Shown here: in pieces, positions 6,061 through 13,665 of the stretch | How the letters are laid out: each line of letters begins with the position of its first letter | Position numbering within the stretch: the stretch's first letter is position 1 | Virus record (IMG/VR): IMGVR_UViG_3300037961_005428 | Location: 32,500 to 96,499 of that record | Reading direction: 5' to 3' (one strand) | From: a virus | Length of the DNA stretch: 64,000 bases | Translations under genes and position numbers: made by a program | The notes under the pieces: model-generated | Told to the model about the DNA's origin: nothing | Seen by the model: the letters and a program-made list of their open reading frames with translations, nothing else | Databases searched by the model: none

Positions 6061-6324
6061 ATGGCTCAGCCGATGGACATCGCTTGGATGGTGTTGAAGC
6101 AAGAAGGCTATGAGGACTATGTGGACCCTACATTAGACCAATCCTCAAGTTATTATCCCCCAATCCAACCTTCGGCACCAAGTCCGGAGCCACAGGAGTA
6201 TTTTTCTTTACCTCAAAGCCCGCAGGCCCGCCTTATGAGACTGTATTCAAAGGCACAGTCTGTTGGCTACGCTAATTTGACAGATGCAGAACGGGACGAA
6301 ATAAGAGCACTGGGTGGTATGTAA
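6061..6324 (+). CDS. Small protein with N-terminal AW-LK module (87 aa)
   Basis: It begins MAQPMDIAWMVLKQEG. Residues 4-14 (PMDIAWMVLKQ) are the clearest form of the short module shared by at least ten neighbouring genes. After it comes a Pro/Ser/Tyr-rich, probably disordered middle (QSSSYYPPIQPSAPSPEP), then a helical end (LTDAERDEIRALGGM). No enzymatic motif is visible. As first gene of the rightward accessory block it may be strongly expressed. I infer that it is a cargo or structural protein whose N-terminal helix is a sorting tag. Confidence 0.75.
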   Translation: MAQPMDIAWMVLKQEGYEDYVDPTLDQSSSYYPPIQPSAPSPEPQEYFSLPQSPQARLMRLYSKAQSVGYANLTDAERDEIRALGGM

Positions 6325-6326
6325 GC

Positions 6327-6794
6327 ATGCATTCGCTTGAACAGGCTTGGTCTGTCCTCAAGCAGTATGACCCTCAGCGGTCCCTGCATGGGCGCTCGGT
6401 CATGTTTCCACAGATGCGCTCACCTACTGTAATAGTTGAGAACCGACAAGTAGGTCGGGATGGACTCCCTTTGCATACTTTGGGTAGAAACCGCGCTTCC
6501 GGCGGCTATTCACAGATGGACCCCAAGTACAAGGGCCTCTTTACACCTTATCACGAACAAGACCTACCGGGCCCGCTTCATGAAGTGAGGTTCCAGCATC
6601 AGCGTAAAGGCCGGAACCTTACACCCGATGAGCGGCTTGTCCGAGTAACGGCTGACCGCAACCAAGCGATTGACCGGGCCAACCAGTTCCACCAAGACCG
6701 CATTGATGCCATGCAGAATTTGCCCGAGCCCGGCAGTTTTTCACGGCCTCCCAACCCGGACTTCAATCCCTTCACGATGTCCGGTGGTCAATGA
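6327..6794 (+). CDS. AW-LK module protein (155 aa)
   Basis: It begins MHSLEQAWSVLKQYD, again the shared module at residues 3-13. The middle is basic and polar, with a PKYKGLFTPYHEQDLPGP segment. A helical stretch rich in Arg, Asp and Asn follows (TADRNQAIDRANQFHQDRID), and the end is Pro/Asn-rich. Family unknown. It follows the previous gene by two bases, and its stop is embedded in the ATGATG that starts the next gene. Confidence 0.75.
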   Translation: MHSLEQAWSVLKQYDPQRSLHGRSVMFPQMRSPTVIVENRQVGRDGLPLHTLGRNRASGGYSQMDPKYKGLFTPYHEQDLPGPLHEVRFQHQRKGRNLTPDERLVRVTADRNQAIDRANQFHQDRIDAMQNLPEPGSFSRPPNPDFNPFTMSGGQ

Positions 6795-7762
6795 TGTCCC
6801 CCCTTGAAACGGCTTGGTCTATCCTCAAAGCACAAACTGAACTGGGTCAACATCACCCCGACTTCCCTTCTTCACAGGGCCCGGTGCTTGGGTACCACGG
6901 TCGCAATTTCTCAACCAAGTTCAATAACCCCTTTGGCAATTTTTACGACGCCAAGCGTGAGGTGTTTGATGACGACTTTGAGGCTATGCAAGAAGCCGTC
7001 GCCAACATCAAGGCAGCGCAACTTCTTCAAACGGGCCTTGTGCCAACTGACACGGCTGAATCGCAAGTCGGTAGTGGGCGCTTCAATCAATATGACGACA
7101 AGGGCGTACACAATTACGGAGTGGACACGAAGTTCAATCCCGACATCCCTGCCTCTATTTCGGTGGCAGTTGAGCCCCACACGGCGATTGGCTATGCAGA
7201 AGGTGCGAGAGGCTACAAGGACTCAAGCGGTCTGCCCGGCTTCTACGGGATAAGGGCTGGAGCCATGCAAAACGCTTTGCCCTTGGACGAGCCTTTGCGC
7301 CGCTACAAAATAGGTGATACGGACGATTTCATCTACAACAATCAGCGATACCGCTACATCCCGCACGGCATCGCTCCCAACCAAATGGTCCGCTTCGCTG
7401 ATGCTCAATCCATGGAAGAGTTTGATGAAGGCGTCACAAGTCCGTGGTACGGGCGTGAAAGAAAGCGTGCGCCTTCGCGCTTTATTGGAGTCGGCCCCGG
7501 TCAGTTTAGGGGTAGGGACCTTCAACTCTTGGAAGAGGGCAAAATGAATGTGGATGAGTTTAGAAGTCCCGAGCGGGACACTCAAAGGGTGATGGAGTCC
7601 GAACAATTCATTCGTGACCAAATTGCTCAGTATCAGCAACAGCAACTCGCCCAGCAGCAAGCGATGGCCCAACGGCAGGCTGACCAGCAAGCCGAGCAAG
7701 CGTTTAGGCAGCAACAAATGGCAGCGGCACCTCAACAACAACTTCCAATCGGGGTGCGGTGA
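6791..7762 (+). CDS. AW-LK module protein with possible ADP-ribosyltransferase-like core (about 322 aa)
   Basis: Two adjacent ATGs (6791 and 6794) are possible. The second gives MSPLETAWSILKAQ, matching sibling genes. After the module come a GYHGRNF segment near residue 37, a helix ending in LLQTGLVPT, then SISVAVEPHTAIGYAEG near residue 125 and GFYGIRAGAM about 25 residues later. This order, Tyr-His-Gly start, 'dP.tA..YA' strand-helix and a later beta-rich core, resembles ART/PARP-fold transferases. A catalytic Glu is not certain. The C-terminus is Gln-rich and probably coiled (QYQQQQLAQQQAMAQRQ). The enzymatic assignment is tentative. Confidence 0.7.
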   Translation: MMSPLETAWSILKAQTELGQHHPDFPSSQGPVLGYHGRNFSTKFNNPFGNFYDAKREVFDDDFEAMQEAVANIKAAQLLQTGLVPTDTAESQVGSGRFNQYDDKGVHNYGVDTKFNPDIPASISVAVEPHTAIGYAEGARGYKDSSGLPGFYGIRAGAMQNALPLDEPLRRYKIGDTDDFIYNNQRYRYIPHGIAPNQMVRFADAQSMEEFDEGVTSPWYGRERKRAPSRFIGVGPGQFRGRDLQLLEEGKMNVDEFRSPERDTQRVMESEQFIRDQIAQYQQQQLAQQQAMAQRQADQQAEQAFRQQQMAAAPQQQLPIGVR

Positions 7763-7797
7763 AGAAACTTTATCTCTTCGCCCTCACTGCGACACAC

Positions 7798-9000
7798 ATG
7801 GTCGCAGCCTTGGACGCCGCTTGGTCGCTCCTCAAGGCTTTGGATGAGCAGCAGTTGTACACACAAGCCAATCCCGGCCCTGCGGCACCAATGGGCTTCG
7901 GCGATGTCCCATATCCGCAATATGAGCAAATGCGACTCGGCACTGCCCATCCGGCGATATCGGGTTTACTTGAGCGTGTAGAGCACATGAGGGCCAACCC
8001 CTACTCCGGAACTCAAAAAGACCATCCCCAAGATGTTTACGACCCCGAAAAGCGGTTTGAAAGGTTTGGTAGACTTGGTGGAGGTTATGGGAGCCTCATT
8101 CATAGTTTTGGCAACCAGCCTTCTCTCCGTGTAGACTCGGGGCAACTGGCTAATATGATACAGGACAGTGGTATGCGCCATCACTTCGCTACTCAAACAG
8201 ACGAGGAAGCACTTAGGGAAATGCAAGACAACCGGCCAAGGCATGATTACACCCCTCTTCCGTATATACCACGAATGACGGGTAGGGCTGACCCCACAAC
8301 GGTAGAGGGTGTACCCGGTGTCAAATTCGGCCCTCCACCTATCGTTTATGACAACTTCCAAACACGGGATAGCGAGGGAAACTTGGTAACGAGATTTGGT
8401 AGCCAGCAAAAACACCCAAGGTATGATGCCCATTATGATGAGCGACAAAACCCATTAACGGGCGTCATAGATGATTTTGAATTTGGGCCAATTCAATTTC
8501 CTCAAGCGCCAATTCCGGGCGTACCGGGCGGCGCTCACCATCCCAGTCTTGACACACCTCCCGAGGTCGGTATGGTTGGACAAATAAGACCACAACACCC
8601 TTCCGCGAAAGCCTTTGGCGCACCAATCAATATCCTAAGTACATCTCGTGGTAGAAGTGGTGTTGCACAAAGTGGATTTTATCCCCCCTATAGCCAACAC
8701 CTTAGAGACATGCGAGGCCGTGGTGAAGACGATGACATCACTTCGTGGCACCTTTCCCGACAACCTTCTACGGATATTTACCAAGGACATGGTGGTGACA
8801 AAGTTGCCAACTTGCGGGGAGGTGCTGACCCCTTCCCGATGAAACAGTTGGGCCAAGAACTGGCTCAAGGCGCTCGTTCTCCCAATCGCCTAAGTAGGGC
8901 TCTAAGTAGCATTTTTAATCGCTTCCGCCGCCCTCAAGTTAATGAGCCTCAGTTTGATTTCGCCTTTGACGAACCACAGTATGATTTGAGGGGGCTGTGA
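7798..9000 (+). CDS. AW-LK module protein (400 aa)
   Basis: The frame can be read from a GTG at 7759, which would add MKKLYLFALTATH, a signal-like stretch. I prefer the ATG at 7798 because it places the shared module (MVAALDAAWSLLKALDE) at the N-terminus as in sibling genes. A second shared motif, GTAHPAISGLLERV, follows at about residue 58; related HPA motifs occur in the proteins at 9005 and 10875. The rest is Pro/Gly/His/Asp-rich and low in hydrophobic residues, so largely extended or disordered. No catalytic residues are recognised. Confidence 0.75.
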   Translation: MVAALDAAWSLLKALDEQQLYTQANPGPAAPMGFGDVPYPQYEQMRLGTAHPAISGLLERVEHMRANPYSGTQKDHPQDVYDPEKRFERFGRLGGGYGSLIHSFGNQPSLRVDSGQLANMIQDSGMRHHFATQTDEEALREMQDNRPRHDYTPLPYIPRMTGRADPTTVEGVPGVKFGPPPIVYDNFQTRDSEGNLVTRFGSQQKHPRYDAHYDERQNPLTGVIDDFEFGPIQFPQAPIPGVPGGAHHPSLDTPPEVGMVGQIRPQHPSAKAFGAPINILSTSRGRSGVAQSGFYPPYSQHLRDMRGRGEDDDITSWHLSRQPSTDIYQGHGGDKVANLRGGADPFPMKQLGQELAQGARSPNRLSRALSSIFNRFRRPQVNEPQFDFAFDEPQYDLRGL

Positions 9001-9004
9001 TAAC

Positions 9005-9634
9005 ATGAACCCAATAGACGCAGCATGGTCAATCCTCAAGGCTGACCCCAATCTCCGTATGGTGCACGGCGGCGTCTACCCCAACGCCCGTTTCGGTGGA
9101 CGGAGTCAAACCATGCACCCTGCTATCGCTGGGATGATGCAAGGTATCGGTGAGGGAAGAAGTCCCATACCGATGGAAGACATTGAGGGCGTTGATACTG
9201 GTTTTTTTGACACACACACTCCCGCTCGCTACCGAACTTGGCCCCAACCGTATAGTGAAGCACACGGCAATTTAGACAGTGGAGACCATCTGTACTCTAT
9301 GGGAAGCCTCCGGTCCATGGTCCCGGTTAGATACCAAGGCGCTCCCAAAACTCCCGACCGACTTCTTTACGAGATGTCAAAGGTTTCTCCTTACAGAATG
9401 TACGATACTGCAAACCTGCAACAAATTGATGACCCTTCTCAAAATGAAGAGTTTATGCAGGCTTTCAATGCCTATCCCGAGAAGTTGCGTCAATTCTATG
9501 AGCAACAAGGAGACATGGATGTGCACCCGCACACTGTTGCCCGAATAGCCGGTCGCCAAGATTACGGTCGTATAGGTCGCACGGGCAACCCCGACAACAT
9601 TCAAATGATACCCGACATGATGGGAGCGATGTGA
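9005..9634 (+). CDS. AW-LK module protein (209 aa), paralogue-like
   Basis: It begins MNPIDAAWSILKADPN and has MHPAIAGMMQGIGEG near residue 37, the same two-motif arrangement as its upstream neighbour. The rest is polar, with Tyr- and Met-containing loops and a helical stretch (FMQAFNAYPEKLRQFYEQQ). Its stop TGATAACATG layout (stop, TAAC, ATG) is repeated at its own start and at that of the following gene, which suggests tandem duplication of whole gene units. Function unknown. Confidence 0.75.
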   Translation: MNPIDAAWSILKADPNLRMVHGGVYPNARFGGRSQTMHPAIAGMMQGIGEGRSPIPMEDIEGVDTGFFDTHTPARYRTWPQPYSEAHGNLDSGDHLYSMGSLRSMVPVRYQGAPKTPDRLLYEMSKVSPYRMYDTANLQQIDDPSQNEEFMQAFNAYPEKLRQFYEQQGDMDVHPHTVARIAGRQDYGRIGRTGNPDNIQMIPDMMGAM

Positions 9635-9638
9635 TAAC

Positions 9639-10007
9639 ATGAGCCCAATGGATGCCGCTTGGGCGATACTCAAGGCTGACTTTTATAGCGATAAGCAACG
9701 AGCCCTTGAACAAGCCCTTGGTCCTGTGTACGGTCATGTAAGAATGGCTCGGGGCAAAGCACAAGAAGAAGCCGAGAGGATGCCGTACTCAACAGACCCC
9801 AAGGTTAGGGCAACACAAGGTCCGCTTGACTATCTGTTTGCGGGAATGGACATTGAGCCGGAGTTGATGAGGCCACCATCACCTTGGCCTAACCCTCCTA
9901 CTTACGCCGCTCCTCCGCCGGCTGACCCCGAGTTCATGGCTCGCATCAAGGCTGACGAAGAAGAGTCGCAACAGCGCAAAACCGAGCGTGAAGAACGGAA
10001 GCGTTAA
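9639..10007 (+). CDS. AW-LK module protein (122 aa)
   Basis: It begins MSPMDAAWAILKADFYS. After the module comes a helical region (KQRALEQALGPVYGHVRMARGKAQEEAERM), a Pro-rich linker (PPSPWPNPPTYAAPPPADP) and a charged C-terminal helix ending in REERKR. No enzyme motif is visible. Like its siblings it is small, soluble and modular, which fits a cargo or head-internal protein. Confidence 0.75.
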   Translation: MSPMDAAWAILKADFYSDKQRALEQALGPVYGHVRMARGKAQEEAERMPYSTDPKVRATQGPLDYLFAGMDIEPELMRPPSPWPNPPTYAAPPPADPEFMARIKADEEESQQRKTEREERKR

Positions 10008-10035
10008 GTAGGGGATGCCCAACATAGGGCACTAA

Positions 10036-10116
10036 GGGAGAGGCGGTACCCTCCAGTCGTGTGTTCTTTTGGGCTCTGAATCACTTCTCGCATTTCTTCA
10101 TTCCGCCGCCTCTCCC
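10036..10116 (+). promoter_or_regulatory. Inverted repeat in a 126-base gap, hairpin or terminator-like
   Basis: GGGAGAGGCGG 10036-10046 pairs perfectly with CCGCCTCTCCC 10106-10116, with a 59-base loop. A small TGCCC-aacata-GGGCA hairpin lies just before it near 10015-10029. No U-run follows directly, so an intrinsic terminator is not clear. It separates the first run of module genes from the zinc-ribbon and basic genes that follow, and may set expression level or RNA stability. Confidence 0.45.
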
Positions 10117-10133
10117 CCCTTTCGGTGAAAAGT

Positions 10134-10268
10134 ATGCCACGGCGCAAAAGTCCTGCTTGCCCTTATTGTCAGCAACAACCTACTCAGCGACTGTACTCCA
10201 AAGCCGGCGGTACTTTGCACGGCGTGGCTTGGCACTGCCCCGTGTGCGAGTGCATGTGGAAACTTTGA
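10134..10268 (+). CDS. Zinc-ribbon micro-protein (44 aa)
   Basis: The frame reads MPRRKSPACPYCQQQPTQR and ends WHCPVCECMWKL. Two CxxC knuckles about 25 residues apart make a classic zinc ribbon. The N-terminus is basic. GGTGAAAAGT precedes the ATG as a weak ribosome-binding site. Nucleic-acid binding is likely for this fold, but the target is unknown. Confidence 0.65.
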   Translation: MPRRKSPACPYCQQQPTQRLYSKAGGTLHGVAWHCPVCECMWKL

Positions 10269-10279
10269 TGTAGCCACCC

Positions 10280-10687
10280 ATGCTGTCACGCCACATGGCG
10301 GATGCTATAGAGTGGTTGACCGACGAGGAAATCATCGGAAAGACCGACTGGTCCGATGTGGCGTTTTGCGATTGTTGCTCGCCACTTGAGATTTCTATGG
10401 CCGTTGTCAAGGCGAAGCGAAAGTCCAAGCCTTTTCACGGCTACAATCCAAACAAGCACGCCAAGACCGGTGGGCTGAACGCCAAGGGTCGGGCGGCTGC
10501 GAAGCGCAAGACTGGGGCCAATCTCAAGCGCCCCGTCACCAAGAAGCCCAGCAAACTCAAGCGAGGTAGCAAAGCCTCCAAGCGACGCAAGTCATTTTGT
10601 GCCCGCATGTCGGGTGTCAAAGGTCCGACCAGCAAGAAAGGTAAACTCACTCCCAAGGGAGCCGCTTTGAAGAGGTGGAACTGTTGA
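10280..10687 (+). CDS. Basic conserved phage protein (135 aa), DUF6321-like
   Basis: The C-terminal two-thirds carry GGLNAKGRAAAKRKTGANL and RRKSFCARMSGVKGP, ending in ALKRWNC. I recognise these as signature blocks of a small basic family common in marine phages, probably the one annotated DUF6321; the accession is from memory and not checked. Its function is not established. The N-terminal 40 residues are unlike the family core and include CDCCSP. The very high Lys/Arg content suggests DNA binding, perhaps on packaged DNA. Confidence 0.75.
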   Translation: MLSRHMADAIEWLTDEEIIGKTDWSDVAFCDCCSPLEISMAVVKAKRKSKPFHGYNPNKHAKTGGLNAKGRAAAKRKTGANLKRPVTKKPSKLKRGSKASKRRKSFCARMSGVKGPTSKKGKLTPKGAALKRWNC

Positions 10688-10713
10688 ACTGTGACTGTGA
10701 GCATTGCTTTGGT

Positions 10714-10878
10714 ATGCAGACGGCTTGGGACCTTCTTGAGAAGAAATTGTGCCCGGCTGGTAAAGCGGCGGCGAAGCGGAAGTTCAAGGTGTACCCATCG
10801 GCTTACGCTAACGGATGGGCCGTACAATACTGCAAGGGCAAGTTCCGTGGCAAAAAGAAAGGGGGCAAAAAGAAATGA
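10714..10878 (+). CDS. Basic conserved phage protein with AW-LK-like start (54 aa)
   Basis: A GTG at 10675 would add 13 residues, but the ATG at 10714 gives MQTAWDLLEKKLC, which fits the local N-terminal module. The core CPAGKAAAKRKFKVYPSAY and GWAVQYCKGKFRGKKKG is a short basic block I recognise from marine phage genomes, often next to the family encoded just upstream. The C-terminus is nearly all Lys and Gly. Its stop overlaps the next ATG as ATGA. DNA binding is plausible. Confidence 0.65.
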   Translation: MQTAWDLLEKKLCPAGKAAAKRKFKVYPSAYANGWAVQYCKGKFRGKKKGGKKK

Positions 10879-11423
10879 ATCCAATGGACGCAGCGTGGAA
10901 TGTGCTAAAGGCACTACCAAGTCGTGAAGTGGTGCAGAACAGATACCGTTTTACTGGACAAGGGCACCCATTTTTGGATGAAAAAGGTAATCCCACCCCC
11001 GAAACCAAAAGAGATTTGGTTGAGCAAATGGGGATTGGAACAAGGCACCCTGCTTTGAATCCAGCGCATGTCATTGAAAGCGTGAGTGGCAGACCCACCA
11101 ATATCACAGAAGGTTCACACCTTAGCCCAATAGAGCCCACTGACATTTTGCGCTATCCTACGGGCGACAGCATAACCGGTGCTGAAACTGGCAGAGCGGA
11201 GTTGGAAAACACGCGTCAACGACGAATTAACGAAAGAAGTCAACGCCGTTTGACGGGAAATACATCCCCTCCAAGGCTCATTGACCATCATCGTTACACA
11301 CATTTGCCCCCCGGCAACTACTATGGTGGCAACCTTCCAAAAAATAGCGCACTCAGCGACGAAGAAATGGAAAACTTGCGTCAACAAGCGCAACAGATGC
11401 CCTTTTCGTATGAAGGTCAATGA
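10875..11423 (+). CDS. AW-LK module protein (182 aa)
   Basis: The start MNPMDAAWNVLKALPS at 10875 (ATGA overlap) is chosen over an upstream in-frame ATG because it puts the module at the N-terminus. GTRHPALNPAHVIESV near residue 55 is the second motif shared with the proteins at 7798 and 9005. The rest is polar and Arg-rich (TRQRRINERSQRRLTG) with no catalytic signature. It is probably a distant paralogue of those two. Confidence 0.75.
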   Translation: MNPMDAAWNVLKALPSREVVQNRYRFTGQGHPFLDEKGNPTPETKRDLVEQMGIGTRHPALNPAHVIESVSGRPTNITEGSHLSPIEPTDILRYPTGDSITGAETGRAELENTRQRRINERSQRRLTGNTSPPRLIDHHRYTHLPPGNYYGGNLPKNSALSDEEMENLRQQAQQMPFSYEGQ

Positions 11424-11432
11424 GGGATAAAA

Positions 11433-11639
11433 ATGCACGCTCTTGAACATGCTTGGCGCATCATCAAGGGCAAAGAGGATGCTCCAAATTATCGCAAAGC
11501 CACGGGGCCAAAGAAGTGCGGCAACTGCAAGGCTTGGGATTCTTCAAAAACTGACGACCCTATGACGGGGTATTGTGAGTGGTACGATTTTACTTGTCGT
11601 GCCGACCATGTGTGTGATGCTTGGGCGGGGAAGAAATGA
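11433..11639 (+). CDS. AW-LK module fused to a cysteine-rich small domain (68 aa)
   Basis: The module MHALEHAWRIIKGKED is followed by KKCGNCKAWDSS, GYCEWYDFTC and HVCDAW, five cysteines in a compact order (CxxC, C, C, C) seen in small zinc- or Fe-S-binding phage proteins. It is a clear example of the tag being attached to a separate, independently folding domain. Its stop overlaps the next ATG as ATGA. Confidence 0.75.
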   Translation: MHALEHAWRIIKGKEDAPNYRKATGPKKCGNCKAWDSSKTDDPMTGYCEWYDFTCRADHVCDAWAGKK

Positions 11640-12220
11640 GTGAACAGTGCCCTTGTTGCAGCGTGATGGTTGTCAAAGACCTTAACCGCTGGTTCAAGGA
11701 GAAGTGGGTGGATGTGTCTCGCAAAGACAAGGACGGCAAGCACCCACCTTGCGGGCGCAAGAAGGCCAAGAAGGGGAGCAAAGGTTACCCTAAGTGCCGG
11801 CCGTCAGTCAAGGTGTCAAGCAAGACGCCGAAGACCTCCGGTTCTATGACTGAGGGGCAGAAGCGTGCGGCGACCAAGCGTAAGCGGTCCAAGAAGCAAG
11901 GAGTTGGCGGAAAACCGACGATTGTCAAATCACTGGTGCTCAAGCGACCTGTCAGTCCCGAGGCCAAGCGTCACAAGTTGGAATACGACACCAAGTACGA
12001 GTCTACGCCCGAGCGTGTCAAGTATCGGGAAGAACTTAAGCGTGAACGCCGACATAGAGGTATTGACGGTAAAGGGGGTCCGGACATGAGTCACACGAAA
12101 GACCACACCCTTGTCGCCGAAGACCCTCACACCAACAGAGCCCGCCACTTCAAAGAGCGAGGCACACTCAAGGGCGACCCTATGGACATCGCTTGGCTCC
12201 TTGTCAAAGGTGAGTGGTGA
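11636..12220 (+). CDS. Basic DUF5872-like protein with C-terminal AW-LK module (194 aa)
   Basis: The ATG at 11636 overlaps the upstream stop. The N-terminus has CPCC, then WFKEKWVDVSRKDKDGK and GYPKCRP, then an MTEGQKRAATKRKRSKK block. This order matches a basic family known from phages and large viruses, which I believe is DUF5872 (unchecked). A second basic segment (EYDTKYESTPERVKYREEL, then SHTKDHTLV) follows. The last 13 residues, PMDIAWLLVKGEW, are the shared module, here at the C-terminus instead of the N-terminus. This shows that it is a movable tag. Confidence 0.75.
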   Translation: MSEQCPCCSVMVVKDLNRWFKEKWVDVSRKDKDGKHPPCGRKKAKKGSKGYPKCRPSVKVSSKTPKTSGSMTEGQKRAATKRKRSKKQGVGGKPTIVKSLVLKRPVSPEAKRHKLEYDTKYESTPERVKYREELKRERRHRGIDGKGGPDMSHTKDHTLVAEDPHTNRARHFKERGTLKGDPMDIAWLLVKGEW

Positions 12221-12465
12221 TGACCGAATACCCCTTTGACAGTTGGGGCTTTCAGTTCGTGCTCACGCTGGACGACCACCTGCAAATCATGCAGGACTTA
12301 CTTGACCACTACGCTGACATCATTGACATGCTGGAGGACGCCTGCGACAACAACGATGCGTTGCTCGCCGACCTCGTGGACGCTCAAGAGCAATACATGA
12401 TTTTGCGACAGGCTTATGAAAAAATGAAACATGGGGGTAATTGGTTGCATGCTGAGTCCAACTGA
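12220..12465 (+). CDS. Small acidic helical protein (81 aa)
   Basis: The ATG at 12220 overlaps the upstream stop (TGATG) and gives MTEYPFDSWGFQFVL. From residue 20 on the chain is a long acidic helix with regular hydrophobics (DDHLQIMQDLLDHYADIIDMLEDAC, read in two pieces), a probable coiled coil. It lacks the AW-LK module. It may be a partner or chaperone. Function unknown. Confidence 0.65.
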   Translation: MTEYPFDSWGFQFVLTLDDHLQIMQDLLDHYADIIDMLEDACDNNDALLADLVDAQEQYMILRQAYEKMKHGGNWLHAESN

Positions 12466-13573
12466 CGCCGCTTGGTCTGTCCTTGAAGAAGGGCACCGTG
12501 TGGACAAGGCCCTTCCGTTCCTCATTCCGGCGGCGATGTTAGCCTATGGCGGCTATCAAGGTGCGAAAAATGTCAAGGAAAATCGTATCACTGACCCCTT
12601 TTTAGGGGTGGTCGGTACCGAAGGCAATGATTCACTCGGTAGTAACCTTGCCGAGTTTGGGACAGGTTTTGCACAGGGCGTTGTCCCCGTCAAGGGTGGA
12701 GGCTTTTTGGCCCGGAAGTTTGGTGGCCGCCGTGCAGCAAAGCGTGCAGCAGCACGAGAAGCCGCAGAAAAGGAGGCGGCTGAGGCTGCGGCCCGCCATC
12801 AAGCGTTGTCTGCTCAACAGCGAAGGGGTGTGCTACAGCGGGAGAATCCCGAAGTTGGCTATGTGTTTGGTGAAGTAGCCCCTTATGTTTCTCCTTCCCA
12901 ACTTGGTGCTGTTCGCCAAACGATGAACGCTGCCCAAGCACGGGCTGCCCGGCTGGCTCCGAGAGCACAAGCACCAGTCGCTCCGTTGACACTGGGTCAG
13001 CGTGCAAAGTTGGTTGCAGCCACAGGCGCTGGTGCAGCCACTGCTTATGCTCCCGAAATTATGATGGCACTTGGGCTCGCTGGGAGTCCGCCCACCAGTA
13101 CAGAATTTGGAGGATTTGGTGCAACAGGCACAGGCGGTTTCGGCGCAGGGCAGGGTGGTCAACAGGGCTTCCAACTCGCAGGTCAACAGTCCGGCGGCGT
13201 TGGTGGTGTGCAAAATGTCGGTGTGAGCGGTATGGCTGACCACGACATTTTCCAAGGCAAGCAATTCCAGTCGGCTCCGACATCATCAAATATGCAAGCC
13301 CCTTCCATCAAACAGAAGGGGACCCCTATGTCGCTCGGAAACAATCTCATCAACTCCACCTTGAGTGTAATGGAACGCAACATTATGAAAGCCAGTGTGT
13401 GTGAACGCTGTGGCAAGAAAGGCTGCGTCAACAAAATGCACTGCATGGCGAAAGCCGATGATGGCAAAAAGAAAAAGCCAGCCCACGGCATGGTCATTGT
13501 CATTGGCTCCAAAGCCGGCCCGGGCCCGTCAACGAACGGCAAGCGGGACGACAAAAAGGACGACAAAGAGTGA
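12449..13573 (+). CDS. AW-LK module protein with Gly-rich middle and C-terminal zinc motif (374 aa)
   Basis: The ATG at 12449 gives MLSPTDAAWSVLEEGHR, the module with its Lys changed to Glu. A hydrophobic stretch (LPFLIPAAMLAYGGYQG) follows. An Ala/Arg/Glu-rich helix lies near residues 95-125, then Ala- and Gly-rich segments (GFGATGTGGFGAGQGG). Near residue 310 comes VCERCGKKGCVNKMHC, a zinc knuckle, followed by a Lys-rich tail. A membrane-active or structural role is possible given the hydrophobic, Ala- and Gly-rich make-up. No enzyme motif is visible. Confidence 0.75.
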   Translation: MLSPTDAAWSVLEEGHRVDKALPFLIPAAMLAYGGYQGAKNVKENRITDPFLGVVGTEGNDSLGSNLAEFGTGFAQGVVPVKGGGFLARKFGGRRAAKRAAAREAAEKEAAEAAARHQALSAQQRRGVLQRENPEVGYVFGEVAPYVSPSQLGAVRQTMNAAQARAARLAPRAQAPVAPLTLGQRAKLVAATGAGAATAYAPEIMMALGLAGSPPTSTEFGGFGATGTGGFGAGQGGQQGFQLAGQQSGGVGGVQNVGVSGMADHDIFQGKQFQSAPTSSNMQAPSIKQKGTPMSLGNNLINSTLSVMERNIMKASVCERCGKKGCVNKMHCMAKADDGKKKKPAHGMVIVIGSKAGPGPSTNGKRDDKKDDKE

Positions 13574-13623
13574 TACTCAAGGGCTGTTTCGCTCCCTCTC
13601 AGCGTCCAGCCCACCTTAGAAGG

Positions 13624-13660
13624 TTTTATTTGGTCGTGTATTTTGGGGTTATATGAGAGG
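13624..13660 (+). promoter_or_regulatory. Possible promoter and ribosome-binding site for the membrane/GTPase genes
   Basis: In the 92-base gap before 13666, TTTTATTT at 13624-13631 lies about 40 bases upstream of the ATG, and GAGAGG at 13655-13660 is a good ribosome-binding site. A TATA box at that distance would give a short leader. A second AT element, TTATAT, near 13650 is too close to the start for an archaeal TATA. This is a guess from spacing and composition. Confidence 0.35.
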
Positions 13661-13665
13661 ATTGT

